From contig NZ_CP048602.1 in NCBI RefSeq assembly GCF_012427705.1, positions 2,542,001 to 2,606,000 on the forward strand: 64,000 nt of DNA. The letters run 5' to 3'. Position 1 is the stretch's first letter; the number at the start of each line of letters is the position of its first letter. The position numbers and the translations under genes were made by a program. This stretch comes from Vreelandella piezotolerans (GTDB lineage: Bacteria; Pseudomonadota; Gammaproteobacteria; Pseudomonadales; Halomonadaceae). Below are positions 46,824 to 56,917 of this stretch, in pieces. The notes under the pieces were generated by a model. It was not told the origin of the DNA, ran no database searches, and saw only the letters and a list, made by a program, of their open reading frames with translations.

Positions 46824-49800
46824 TTACTGATCGATTTTGAGCTGGTCGTTATTCAACATATGCTGAATGACATCCTGAGCACTTCCGCCGCCGAAGTCAG
46901 AGAAGCTCTTACCTTCTAAGCGAACTACTTGGTCTGCGTTCTCTTTATTGCCGGCCAAGTTGCCGTCCGAGCTGATATATAGAACCGTGTCCGTCCCCTC
47001 CTCTTCTGCAACGATATAGGTACTCAGATCGGTGGCATTCTCTTCGTTCTGAAGCAACTCAGAGATATCCAAAACATCCCCTTCACTAGCATTGAAGTCC
47101 ATCACCGTATCAGTGGCAGGTTGATCGGTAGTGCCTTGATCATTGAGCTCCCACTTGAAAGTATCGGCACCGAGTCCGCCAATCAAGATATCGTCTCCTT
47201 GACCTCCAATCAGCGTGTCATTGCCACCTTTAACAGGGTCCGGATCTACCAAGCTCTCATAGTTATCCTTGATGTAGTTGTAAATATCATCCGTTGTTGG
47301 CACACGGCCCAGATCATCCTCAAGGTACGCTTTCAGAGCCTTCAATCCAGAACCATCAGGAAGCTCAGCCGAGTCGCGTCCCTCCCATGTCAAATTATCA
47401 GTGAAGATAGCATCGCCAAAGATAATATCGTCACCCTCCCCACCACGGAGTATGTCGTCCCCGACGTCTGCCAACTCCAGTTCGGTAGACCCTTGGTTCA
47501 ACGCAACAGAGAGTTCATCTGCTGTATTGACGATTTGTGGTTGGCCAATAGCGGCTGTCACGGGTACAGGAGACACTAGGCTAATTTCATTCAAAGACAT
47601 TGTTGCATTGGAGTTATTGCTACTCCGGTCATCTACAGAGTAGACAAGCCTGTAGTCACCTGCAGCCAGATCATTGATGACAATGGTAGAGCCACCCGTT
47701 CTACTCAAACCGCTATTGATGAGCGAGTTCCAAGAGCCTCCAACCAATTTTTGAAGCTGATATCCAAAGACGTCACTTGAGTTACTAAAAGTGGAGTAAG
47801 AGAAACGTAACTGGCTACCATCGGCGGCCACGTTAAACTGATCGCTCGTAACAGAGAAGGCACCCTGGTTTCTTGAATCTGAAATTTGCAGATAGCCTTG
47901 ATCGATGACAAAGCGACCATTACTGCCAGCTCCTGCCCAATTAGACGCTCTGTCAAGTACGTCATTACTGCCACTAAAATCAGCCAACGTAACGGTATCG
48001 ATTACACTGACAGTTCCTTGACCTAAGCTATTGGTATTGTCAAAGAAGTTCAAATAATCTTGATTGACCCCATTTCCAATGCCTACGCCATAGACCTTCG
48101 TGCTACTAGCCTGCACCAACGATCCATAAGCATCGATAGAGGCGCGCAACACGTCAGCATTTGTTGAGTTCCCTGGGCCTTGATCATTAGCCCCGTAGAA
48201 GGTGGGATCACCATCGGTTAAAAAGAAGGTTAGGTTCTCATACCCAGCCTTGGCATCACTACCGCTAAACCACTGCTCGGCGGCATTGAACGCGGCAGAA
48301 TAGTTCGTACCGCCGTTAGCACTTAACGTATCAATGGCGTCAGTCAAGTTCTTAAGAAGCTCGCCACTTTGTAAATCTTTTACCGATGCTTTGATGGACG
48401 TTTGTCCGCTACCGGCAAACGGTATCAGTGCAATATTGATGACGCCGGAATGGCCCGCAAGCTCGGTAACAAGTTGTGAGAGCGCCTGCTTGGCTAGCTC
48501 CATCCGAGTTAGACCGGCGGTGCCCGAAGCATTACCCATACTCCCCGAGACGTCGACGATTAGGGCAATATTATAGTTACCGCCTGGCTCAACAGTCACT
48601 TTCGCCCCTCCGACATCACCAATGATGACGTCGTTACCAGAGCCACCTTGAATCACACCACTATTGGGCTCTTGCGGGTTAGGCGTATTATGTGCTGGCG
48701 GCGCCGCTTGGCTACCATCATCATCTAGGTTACTGCCAACAACCAACAGGCCTTTGTAGAGAGTGGCACTTTCTGGCACAGCTACTGATTCGAAATTGCC
48801 ATTGACTTCAAGCACTGTTGCTGTCAGGTCGCTATTCCCGTCCGCACTTACCGATAGCGTCCCCTTACCATTGCGGTCAAGGTTAACTAAATACTGTGTA
48901 CCGGCCACTTCCACGAGTGCAGTTGGGAAAGTGTATTCAAAATCATATTGGCTCACATCCGGCGGATTGGACGTCTGTATATCAAAGACGACGTCAGAAG
49001 GACCATCAATCGTAGCCGCATCTTCAGACAGCACTTCTTTATACTTGATAGCATGTATCAAGTAGTCATCATCATGACCAACAGCTGTAAATTCAGCTCG
49101 ATTAAAGAGCAAGCCGCTTCCAGGCTCGAACGTATAAGCGTTATCTACCCTATCAGAGCCACCCGGCGCATGTTCTGTTTTTGTGACATTGCCTTGAGCG
49201 TCGTAATAAGTCACTAACGCATCTGTGGCACTGCCACCGCCCGACACGACAGCCCAACCAACAGAGTTCCCTTCGCTGTCAAAGAAGTCTACACGTGCCT
49301 TCTCAGCATTATTTCGCCATGCAAACTGAACGTCAAAAGACTTGACCTGGTTGTTAAATTCAACCGCAATCTTCTCACTCTGGCCATTTCCAACGTAGCC
49401 AAGCTCGCTGCTGGCTGCACCGCCCGATGAAGAGCCAACCACACCAAAGCCATCATGGACGGTTCCCGTGACCTTAGAGATCTGCCCCACCTCACCGTTA
49501 CCTTTATAAGCAGTTACGGTAAAACTGCTGGTCGTATCAACGTTACCTACGTTGATTTCAGACGTTTTAGTGACAATCGCACTGATACTGACGGTCGTCG
49601 TATCAACGGTATCGTTCACTGTCACAGTAGCTTTATCGCTGATATCCAAGCTTTCGAAATTATGATCGCCTGAATCACTCACTGAGACTTCATAGCTTTC
49701 ACTATCGAGGTAAACATCATCACCTTGAATAGCAAACGCAGTCGAGGTGCTTTCCGTTGCTCCAGGAGCAAACGTAATGGTCGCTCCATTACTCAACGTC

Positions 49801-50504
49801 ACCGTGAATTCTTTACCCGCTGGATGGCTCAATGTGGCACTGATCGTAGCCGTTCCGCTGCCTTCGTTCACAGTAATGTCGTGGAGGGCAATGGTGGCAG
49901 CGTCAGTGTCATCGCTGATGGTGACAGCGGCAGTGGCGTCACTGTCCAGAGCTTCGTAGTTGCCGCCTTCGGCGCTCTCGATGCTCAGGTTCAGCGTGTC
50001 GGTGCCTTGCTGGTAGACATCGTCAGCACGACTCTCGAAGGTCACGCTGCCGGTGGTCTCGCCCACGGCGATGGTGATCTGTTGGCCATTGCTGAGCGTA
50101 ATGACCAGCGGGCTGCCTTGCGGGGCGTTATTAACACTCGCGCTGACGGTGATCGGCTCGCCTTCGGTGACGGCGCTCGGGGCGCTCAGCGTGATGGTGG
50201 TAGCGTCGGCGTCATCGCTGATAGTGACCGCGGCGGTGGCGTCACTGTCGAGAGCTTCGTAGTTGCCGCCTTCGGCGCTCTCGATGCTCAGGTTCAGCGT
50301 GTCGGTGCCTTGCTGGTAGACATCGTCAGCACGGCTCTCGAAGGTCACGCTGCCAGTGGTTTCACCCACGGCGATGGTGATCTGTTGGCCGTTGCTTAGC
50401 CTGATGACCAGCGGGCTGTCTTGCGGAGCGTGGTCGACGCTCGCACTAACGGTGATCGGCTCGCCTTCGGTAACGGCATCCGGGGCGCTGAGCTTGATGG
50501 TCAC
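46824..50504 (-). CDS. lapA: Adhesin C-terminal fragment: Ig-like repeats, VWA domain, RTX repeats, secretion signal
   Basis: 1,226 in-frame codons. Residues 1-205 are two near-identical 101-residue Ig-like repeats, followed by a third, diverged one. A unique beta-rich domain covers about 300-620. A von Willebrand A domain (about 642-830) has an intact MIDAS (DVSGSMG, and FLTDGDPT). RTX nonapeptides occur at about 626 (GGSGNDVIIGD), 1020 (GEGDDIIFGD) and 1098 (GGQGDDILIGG). The last 120 residues are the type I secretion target region. The ATG at 50504 is only where the frame reopens, not a true start. Confidence 0.85.
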   Translation of the reverse strand: MTIKLSAPDAVTEGEPITVSASVDHAPQDSPLVIRLSNGQQITIAVGETTGSVTFESRADDVYQQGTDTLNLSIESAEGGNYEALDSDATAAVTISDDADATTITLSAPSAVTEGEPITVSASVNNAPQGSPLVITLSNGQQITIAVGETTGSVTFESRADDVYQQGTDTLNLSIESAEGGNYEALDSDATAAVTISDDTDAATIALHDITVNEGSGTATISATLSHPAGKEFTVTLSNGATITFAPGATESTSTAFAIQGDDVYLDSESYEVSVSDSGDHNFESLDISDKATVTVNDTVDTTTVSISAIVTKTSEINVGNVDTTSSFTVTAYKGNGEVGQISKVTGTVHDGFGVVGSSSGGAASSELGYVGNGQSEKIAVEFNNQVKSFDVQFAWRNNAEKARVDFFDSEGNSVGWAVVSGGGSATDALVTYYDAQGNVTKTEHAPGGSDRVDNAYTFEPGSGLLFNRAEFTAVGHDDDYLIHAIKYKEVLSEDAATIDGPSDVVFDIQTSNPPDVSQYDFEYTFPTALVEVAGTQYLVNLDRNGKGTLSVSADGNSDLTATVLEVNGNFESVAVPESATLYKGLLVVGSNLDDDGSQAAPPAHNTPNPQEPNSGVIQGGSGNDVIIGDVGGAKVTVEPGGNYNIALIVDVSGSMGNASGTAGLTRMELAKQALSQLVTELAGHSGVINIALIPFAGSGQTSIKASVKDLQSGELLKNLTDAIDTLSANGGTNYSAAFNAAEQWFSGSDAKAGYENLTFFLTDGDPTFYGANDQGPGNSTNADVLRASIDAYGSLVQASSTKVYGVGIGNGVNQDYLNFFDNTNSLGQGTVSVIDTVTLADFSGSNDVLDRASNWAGAGSNGRFVIDQGYLQISDSRNQGAFSVTSDQFNVAADGSQLRFSYSTFSNSSDVFGYQLQKLVGGSWNSLINSGLSRTGGSTIVINDLAAGDYRLVYSVDDRSSNNSNATMSLNEISLVSPVPVTAAIGQPQIVNTADELSVALNQGSTELELADVGDDILRGGEGDDIIFGDAIFTDNLTWEGRDSAELPDGSGLKALKAYLEDDLGRVPTTDDIYNYIKDNYESLVDPDPVKGGNDTLIGGQGDDILIGGLGADTFKWELNDQGTTDQPATDTVMDFNASEGDVLDISELLQNEENATDLSTYIVAEEEGTDTVLYISSDGNLAGNKENADQVVRLEGKSFSDFGGGSAQDVIQHMLNNDQLKIDQ
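49890..50495 (-). repeat. Two 303-bp direct repeats (101-residue Ig-like domain)
   Basis: The block around 49920-50160 recurs at 50223-50463 with only a few changes (offset 303 bases, in frame). Each encodes TLSAPSAVTEGEPITVSASV and the following GQQITIAVGETTGSVTFES-type strands. The same domain type reappears in corrupted form at about 55480-55860 and, diverged, at 55890-56190. Confidence 0.88.
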
Positions 50505-53500
50505 GGTGTCGATGGTGTCGACGATGTCGGCCGTCGCGGCGTCACCCAGGTGACGTTCTCGAACGCGGTGCCGTCGCTGGCCGCGGCGCTTTCGAGTTCA
50601 ACCGTGACGGTCTCGCCGTCGTTGAACACGTCGTCGCCTTGGGCGGGACGGGTGTAGGTGGTCTCGGTCTCACCGGCGATGATCGTCACGGTGTTGCCGC
50701 CGTCCAGGGTGACGGTGACGTCACGGTCCACGGCTTCGCTGAGGCTGACCGTGAACTGCGCTTCGCTTCGGTGAACTCGGCTTTGTCGGCCACGATGCTG
50801 ACGGTGATGCCGTCGCCGCCGTTGGGCGTGCCGGGATCACCGGGGTTACCGGGGGTGCCGGGTTTCGTCGGTGACGGTGACGCGCGGCGGTGACGAGGTT
50901 TTCGAACTCGCTGTCGCTGTTGTTGAGCACCGCGTCGATGCGGTTGACCAGGGTGTCCTGGCCGCCCACGAAGGCGTCATCGGCGCCGTCACGGTGGTTG
51001 CCTTGAGCTGTCCGGCGGCGATGGTGACGCTGTGACGGTGCTGCCATCGGCCAGGCGGAACTCGAGGCCGTTGTGGCCCGTGAGGTCGGCGCCTTGCGGG
51101 CCGGTTAGGGTGACGGTGTAGGTGACGGTGCCGCTTCGGCCACGCTGGAGGCGTCGGCACTCAGGGTGGCGGTCACGGTGTCGATGGTGTCGACCACTTG
51201 CGTTTTAGCGGCGTCACCCAGGGTGACGTTCTCGAACGCGGTGCCGTCGCTGGCCGCGGCGCTTTCGAGTTCAACCGTGACGGTCTCGCCGTCGTTGAAC
51301 ACGTCGTCGCCTTGGGCGGGACGGGTGTAGATGGTCTCGGTCTCACCGGCGATGATCGTCACGGTGTTGCCGCCGTCCAGGGTGACGGTGACGTCACGAT
51401 CTACGGCTTCGCTGAGGCGGACCGTGAAGGTCTGCGCTTCGGCTTCGGTGAACTCGGCTTTGTCGGCCACGATGCTGACGGTGATGCCGTCGCCACCGTT
51501 GGGCGTGCCGGGATCACCGGGGTTACCGGGGGTGGTGCCGGGTTCGTCGGTGACGGTGACGCTGGTGTTGCCGGCGGTGACGAGGTTTTCGAACTCGCTG
51601 TCGCTGTTGTTGAGCACCGCGTCGATGCGGTTGACCAGGGTGTCCTGGCCGCCCACGAAGGCGTCATCGGCGGCGGTCACGGTGGTGCTGCCGCTGAGCT
51701 GTCCGGCGGCGATGGTGACGGTGCTGCCATCGGCCAGGCGGAACTCGAGGCCGTTGTGGCCCGTGAGGTCGGCGCCTTGCGGGCCGTTAGGGTGACGGTG
51801 TAGGTGACGGTGCCGCCTTCGGCCACGCTGGAGGCGTCGGCACTCAGGGTGGTGGCGGTCACGGTGTCGATGGTGTCGACGATGTCGGCCGTCAGCGGCG
51901 TCGCCCAGGGTGACGTTCTCGAACGCGGTGCCGTCGCTGGCCGCGGCGCTTTCGAGTTCAACCGTGACGGTCTCGCCGTCGTTGAACACGTCGTCGCCTT
52001 GGGCGGGACGGGTGTAGGTGGTCTCGGTCTCACCGGCGATGATCGTCACGGTGTTGCCGCCGTCCAGGGTGACGGTGACGTCACGATCTACGGCTTCGCT
52101 GAGGCGGACCGTGAAGGTCTGCGCTTCGGCTTCGGTGAACTCGGCTTTGTCGGCCACGATGCTGACGGTGATGCCGTCGCCACCGTTGGGCGTGCCGGGA
52201 TCACCGGGGTTACCGGGGGTGCCGGGTTCGTCGGTGACGGTGACGCTGGTGTTGCCGGCGGTGACGAGGTTTTCGAACTCGCTGTCGCTGTTGTTGAGCA
52301 CCGCGTCGATGCGGTTGACCAGGTGTCCTGGCCGCCCACGAAGGCGTCATCGGCGGCGGTCACGGTGGTGCTGCCGCTGAGCTGTCCGGCGGCGATGGTG
52401 ACGGTGCTGCCATCGGCCAGGCGGAACTCGAGGCCGTTGTGGCCCGTGAGGTCGGCGCCTTGCGGGCCGGTTAGGGTGACGGTGTAGGTGACGGTGCCGC
52501 CTTCGGCCACGCTGGAGGCGTCGGCACTCAGGGTGGCGGTCACGGTGTCGATGGTGTCGACCACTTGCGTTTCAGCGGCGTCACCCAGGGTGACGTTCTC
52601 GAACGCGGTGCCGTCGCTGGCCGCGGCGCTTTCGAGTTCAACCGTGACGGTCTCGCCGTCGTTGAACACGTCGTCGCCTTGGGCGGGACGGGTGTAGGTG
52701 GTCTCGGTCTCACCGGCGATGATCGTCACGGTGTTGCCGCCGTCCAGGGTGACGGTGACGTCACGATCTACGGCTTCGCTGAGGCGGACCGTGAAGGTCT
52801 GCGCTTCGGCTTCGGTGAACTCGGCTTTGTCGCCACGATGCTGACGGTGATGCCGTCGCGCACCGTTGGGCGTGCCGGGATCACCGGGGTTACCGGGGGT
52901 GCCGGGTTCGTCGGTGACGGTGACCTTGCCGGCGGTGACGAGGTTTTCGAACTCGCTGTCGCTGTTGTTGCACCGCGTCGATGCGGTTGACCAGGGTGTC
53001 CTGGCCGCCCACGAAGGCGTCATCGGCGGCGGTCACGGTGGTGCTGCCGCTGAGCTGTCCGGCGGCGATGGTGACGGTGCTGCCGTCGGCCAGGCGGAAC
53101 CGGCCGTTGTGGCCCGTGAGGTCGGCGCCTTGCGGGCCGGTTAGGGTGACGTTGTGTAGGTGACGGTGCCGACGCTGGAGGCGTCGGCACTCAGGGTGGT
53201 GACGGTGTCGATGGTGTCGACGATGTCGGCCGTCGCGGCGTCGCCCAGGGTGACGTTCTCGAACGCGGTGCCGTCGCTGGCCGCGGCGCTTTCGAGTTCA
53301 ACCGTGACGGTCTCGCCGTCGTTGAACACGTCGTCGCCTTGGGCGGGACGGGTGTAGGTGGTCTCGGTCTCACCGGCGATGATCGTCACGGTGTTGCCGC
53401 CGTCCAGGGTGACGGTGACGTCACGATCTACGGCTTCGCTGAGGCGGACCGTGAAGGTCTGCGCTTCGGCTTCGGTGAACTCGGCTTTGTCGGCCACGAT

Positions 53501-54640
53501 GCTGACGGTGATGCCGTCGCCGCCGTTGGGCGTGCCGGGATCACCGGGGTTACCGGGGGTGCCGGGTTCGTCGGTGCGGTGACGCTGGTGTTGCCGGCGG
53601 TGACGAGGTTTTCGAACTCGCTGTCGCTGTTGTTGAGCACCGCGTCGATGCGGTTGACCAGGGTGTCCTGGCCGCCCACGAAGGCGTCATCGGCGGCGGT
53701 CACGGTGGTGCTGCCGCTGAGCTGTCCGGCGGCGATGGTGACGGTGCTGCCGTCGGCCAGGCGGAACTCGAGGCCGTTGTGGCCCGTGAGGTCGGCGCCT
53801 TGCGGGCCGGTTAGGGTGACGGTGTCAGTGACGTGCCGCCTTCGGCCACGCTGGAGGCGTCGGCACTCAGCTTGGCCACGGTGTCGATGGTGTCGACGTG
53901 CGTTTCCGTCGCGGCGTCACCCAGGGTGACGTTCGTCGAACGCGGTGCCGTCGCTGGCCGCGGCGCTTTCGAGTTCAACCGTGACGGTCTCGCCGTCGTT
54001 GAACACGTCGTCGCCTTGGGCGGGACGGGTGTAGGTGGTCTCGGTCTCACCGGCGATGATCGTCACGGTGTTGCCGCCGTCCAGGGTGACGGTGACGTCA
54101 CGATCTACGGCTTCGCTGAGGCGGACCGTGAAGCGGTCTGCGCTTCGGCTTCGGTGAACTCGGCTTTGTCGGCCACGATGCTGACGGTGATGCCGTCGCC
54201 ACCGTTGGGCGTGCCGGGATCACCGGGGTTACCGGGGGTGCCGGGTTCGTCGGTGGACGGTGACGCTGGTGTTGCCGGCGGTGACGAGGTTTTCGAACTC
54301 GCTGTCGCTGTTGTTGAGCACCGCGTCGATGCGGTTGACCAGGGTGTCCTGGCCGCCCACGAAGGCGTCATCGGCGGCGGTCACGGTGGTGCTGCCGCTG
54401 AGCTGTCCGGCGGCGATGGTGACGCTGTCAAGGCGGTGCTGCCGTCGGCCAGGCGGAACTCGAGGCCGTTCTACCCGTGAGGTCGGCGCCTTGCGGGCCA
54501 CGGTGTAGGTGACGGTTTCGGCCACGCCATGGAAACGGCACTCAGGGTGGCGGACGGTCGGTCGATGGTGTCGACCACTTGCGACGTTCTTCGACCGCGG
54601 TGCCGTCGCTGGCCGCGGCGCTTTCAACCGCAATCCGGGT
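50500..54640 (-). repeat. Six to seven tandem copies of a ~0.68-kb unit (two Ig-like domains each)
   Basis: The marker GATGGTGTCG recurs at 50511, 51183, 51869, 52550, 53210, 53886 and 54564, spaced 660-686 bases. Each unit encodes two domains, one with FRLADGSTVTIAAGQLSGS and one with ITVSIVADKAEFTEAEAQTF, joined by a glycine/proline linker (EPGTPGNPGDPGTPNGG). Copies alternate in the bases after the marker (ACGATGTCGGCC or ACCACTTGCG), suggesting a two-unit higher-order repeat. Frame breaks include a lost G in CCAGGGTGTCC near 52320 and in GGGCCGGTTAGG near 51784. Confidence 0.88.
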
Positions 54641-55740
54641 CGGTCTCACTCTGGCTTTTCCAACGTAGCCAACCGGCGCGTCACGATCTACGGCTTCGCT
54701 GAGGCGGACCGTGAAGGTCTGCGCTTCGGCTTCGGTGAACTCGGCTTTGTCGGCCACGATGCTGACGGTGATGCCGTCGCCACCGTTGGGCGTGCTCACC
54801 GGGCTGCACCGCCCGATGACTGCGAGCCAACCACACCAAAGCCATCATGGCCGCGGTGTCCCGTGGCGATGGTTAGAGCCAGGCGGAACTCGAGGCCGTT
54901 GTGGCCCTGAGGCGGCCACCTGCGGGCCGGTTAGGGTTACCTTTATAAGCAGTACGCCACGTGGAAAACTGCTGGTCGTATCGTGTCGGTGCCTTGCGGT
55001 CGTTGATTTCAGACGTTTTAGTGACAATCGCACTGATACTGACGGTCGTCGTATCAACGGTATCAGGTTCACTGTCACAGTAGCTTATCGCTGATATCCA
55101 AGCTTTCGAAATTATGATCGCCTGAATCAGCGTGATGGTGGTAGCTCACTGAGACTTCATAGCTTTCACTATCGAGGTAAACATCATCACCTTGAATAGC
55201 AAACGCAGTCGAGGTGCTTTCCGTTGCTCCAGGAGCAAACGTAATGGTCGCTCCATTATGCTCACGTCGGTGCCTTGCTGAATTCGTTTACGCTGCCGGT
55301 GGTCTCGCCCACGGCGATGCCGCTGGATGGCTCAATGTGGCACTGATCGTAGCCGTTCCGCTGCCTGACCGCGTTCACAGTCGTAGTTACCGCCTTCGGC
55401 GCTGTCGTGGAGGGCAATGGTGGCAGCGTCAGTGATCTGTTGGCCGTTGCTGAGCGTCATCGCTGATGGTGACAGCGGACAGTGGCGTCACTGTCCAGAG
55501 CTTCGTCGTAGTTGCCGCCTGCGGCGCTCTCGATGCTCAGGTTCAGCGTGTCGGTGCCTTCGTTGCCGTCGGCGCTCTCGATGCTCAGGTTCAGCGTGTC
55601 GGTGCCTTGCTGGCCGGTAGAGCGTAATCGTCGCACACTCTCGAAGGTCACGCTGCCGGTGGTCTCGCCCACGGCGATGGTGATCTGTTGGCCATTGCTG
55701 AGCGTAATCGTCAGCACGGCTCTCGAAGGTCACGCTTGAC
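54420..55740 (-). other. Scrambled stretch mixing two repeat families
   Basis: From about 54420 the 0.68-kb unit loses order. Short pieces matching unique sequence of the C-terminal fragment (49390-49900, for example the stretch with TCAGACGTTTTAGTGACAAT near 55008) alternate with pieces of the 303-bp repeat and the 0.68-kb unit. Joins occur mid-codon and the frame changes every 50-150 bases. No real coding sequence can be read through it. It looks like a consensus forced from reads of different repeats. Confidence 0.7.
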
Positions 55741-56726
55741 CAGCGGGTGCCTTGCGGGGCGTTATTAACACTCGCGCTGACGGTGATCGGCTCGCCTTCG
55801 GTGACGGCGCTCGGGGCGCTCAGCGTGATGGTGGTAGCGATCGGCTCGCCTTCGGTGACGGTTTCCGGAACGGTCAATGTAATGGTGGTGATGTCATTAT
55901 CATCGCTAACAATCACATTGGCTTCAGAGGTGGTATCGATAGTGTCATATCCGCCTCCCGTGGCCGTATCAATGCCAATCGCAATTGATCCATCACCCTG
56001 CAAGTAGGCATCATCTGGACGGCTATCGAACGTAACGCTGCCGGTAGTCTCACCAATGGCAATAGTGATCTGCTGCCCGTTGCTGAGCGTAATCACTAGC
56101 GGGCTGCCTTGTGGTGCAACACTGACAGTGGCAGTTATCGTAATCTGCTGACCTTCTGTCACCTGCTGAGGAGCCGTCAAAATAATCTCAACGTCAGCAC
56201 CGGGCTCTGGAGCAGGGGTGGGAACAGTCACATCCTCCCCATCGTCAGCCGCAACGGCACCACCATCAAACTCAACGAACTCGGCGCCTTCTAAGCCGCC
56301 TTCTGTACTAAAGCTAAGGGGGTCGGTCTCTTCGGCGATACGGGCAACACGTACGAAGCTGTTGCCACCACCGCCGCCACCGCCGGCACCCGCACCTGCG
56401 GCTGTCGCGTCTAGGATATCGAGCAGGTCACCATCTTCGTCATCGAGCGCGGCGAGGAGTGCTTCTAGATCGTCATCTTGCGCACTGGCATCGGTGGCAA
56501 CGATCAAGTCGCTGACGAGATCGGATGTGACGGCGACTTCTTGGCCACCTTCGACGACGTTGGCTCCCGTGCCGTCAGCAAAGTCGAGTTCGACACGGCC
56601 GTCGGCAGAGGTAATGAGCGTTTCACCTTCCTGAAGGACATCCCCGATACGCAATTCGCGTAGGTTGCCGTCTTCGTCACGCGCCCATGCTTGACCTGTA
56701 ATCGCGATAACCGTTGCCGTCGCCAT
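55488..56726 (-). CDS. lapA: Adhesin N-terminal fragment with retention module and LapG cleavage site
   Basis: Residues 2-105 form the LapA retention module (TATVIAITGQAWARDEDG, then LRIGDVLQEGETLIT), which folds in the outer-membrane pore and keeps the adhesin attached. T-A-A-G at 108-111 is the expected LapG cleavage motif, followed by a glycine stretch. The first Ig-like repeat covers about 180-280. After residue 296 a second repeat is cut and joined to the start of another. From about residue 340 (near 55707) the frame is wrong, so the last 70 residues are not real. Confidence 0.85.
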   Translation of the reverse strand: MATATVIAITGQAWARDEDGNLRELRIGDVLQEGETLITSADGRVELDFADGTGANVVEGGQEVAVTSDLVSDLIVATDASAQDDDLEALLAALDDEDGDLLDILDATAAGAGAGGGGGGGNSFVRVARIAEETDPLSFSTEGGLEGAEFVEFDGGAVAADDGEDVTVPTPAPEPGADVEIILTAPQQVTEGQQITITATVSVAPQGSPLVITLSNGQQITIAIGETTGSVTFDSRPDDAYLQGDGSIAIGIDTATGGGYDTIDTTSEANVIVSDDNDITTITLTVPETVTEGEPIATTITLSAPSAVTEGEPITVSASVNNAPQGTRWSSVTFESRADDYAQQWPTDHHRRGRDHRQRDLRECATITLYRPARHRHAEPEHRERRRQRRHRHAEPEHRERRRRQLRRSSGQ

Positions 56727-56843
56727 GTGTCACTCCTCACTCGTTGTAGGTTGCCGCCCGCTAGTACGTTGGGACTAGATAGATCGGTGGCATATACAGC
56801 GAGATTAGGAGGGTATGGAACAAAAAAGTATTGTACCGATGGA

Positions 56844-56870
56844 CAAAAAAACGAGGCCCTGGTGGCCTCG
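56844..56870 (-). terminator. Rho-independent terminator after the LuxR-type gene
   Basis: CGAGGCC (56852-56858) pairs with GGCCTCG (56864-56870). Seven Ts follow on the minus strand. It ends the lapB-lapC-regulator operon just before the adhesin gene. Confidence 0.85.
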
Positions 56871-56917
56871 TGGTAGTAAACGTATATATAGGAGATTGTC
56901 ACGTTTCGGCAGTCGAG

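Larger units (their letters stand above)
46824..56726 (-). pseudogene. lapA: LapA-like giant RTX adhesin, reading frame broken in repeats (probably by assembly)
   Basis: The locus reads leftward from an ATG with GAGGAG upstream (56726) to a stop at 46824. Both ends are intact and typical: an N-terminal retention module and a C-terminal VWA/RTX/type I secretion end. Between about 50.5 and 55.7 kb the sequence is tandem repeats of Ig-like domains, interrupted by many one- or two-base insertions and losses, often in runs of G. Such a gene is normally a single ORF. The system genes around it (lapG, lapD, lapB, lapC, lapE) are intact. I therefore think the breaks are errors in a collapsed repeat; true decay remains possible. 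Confidence 0.75.

Noticed and set aside
51198..53929. Several 100-200-codon plus-strand frames within the adhesin repeats
   Set aside because: Antisense to the repeat domains and recurring with each copy; glycine/valine-rich shadows without start signals.
50500..54640. Regular tandem array that might suggest CRISPR or a minisatellite
   Set aside because: Units are about 0.68 kb and code for Ig-like domains; there are no short repeats with unique spacers.
50500..55740. Programmed frameshifting or phase variation in the adhesin
   Set aside because: Breaks are numerous, scattered and different in each copy, with no slippery site or simple-repeat tract; assembly error explains them better.
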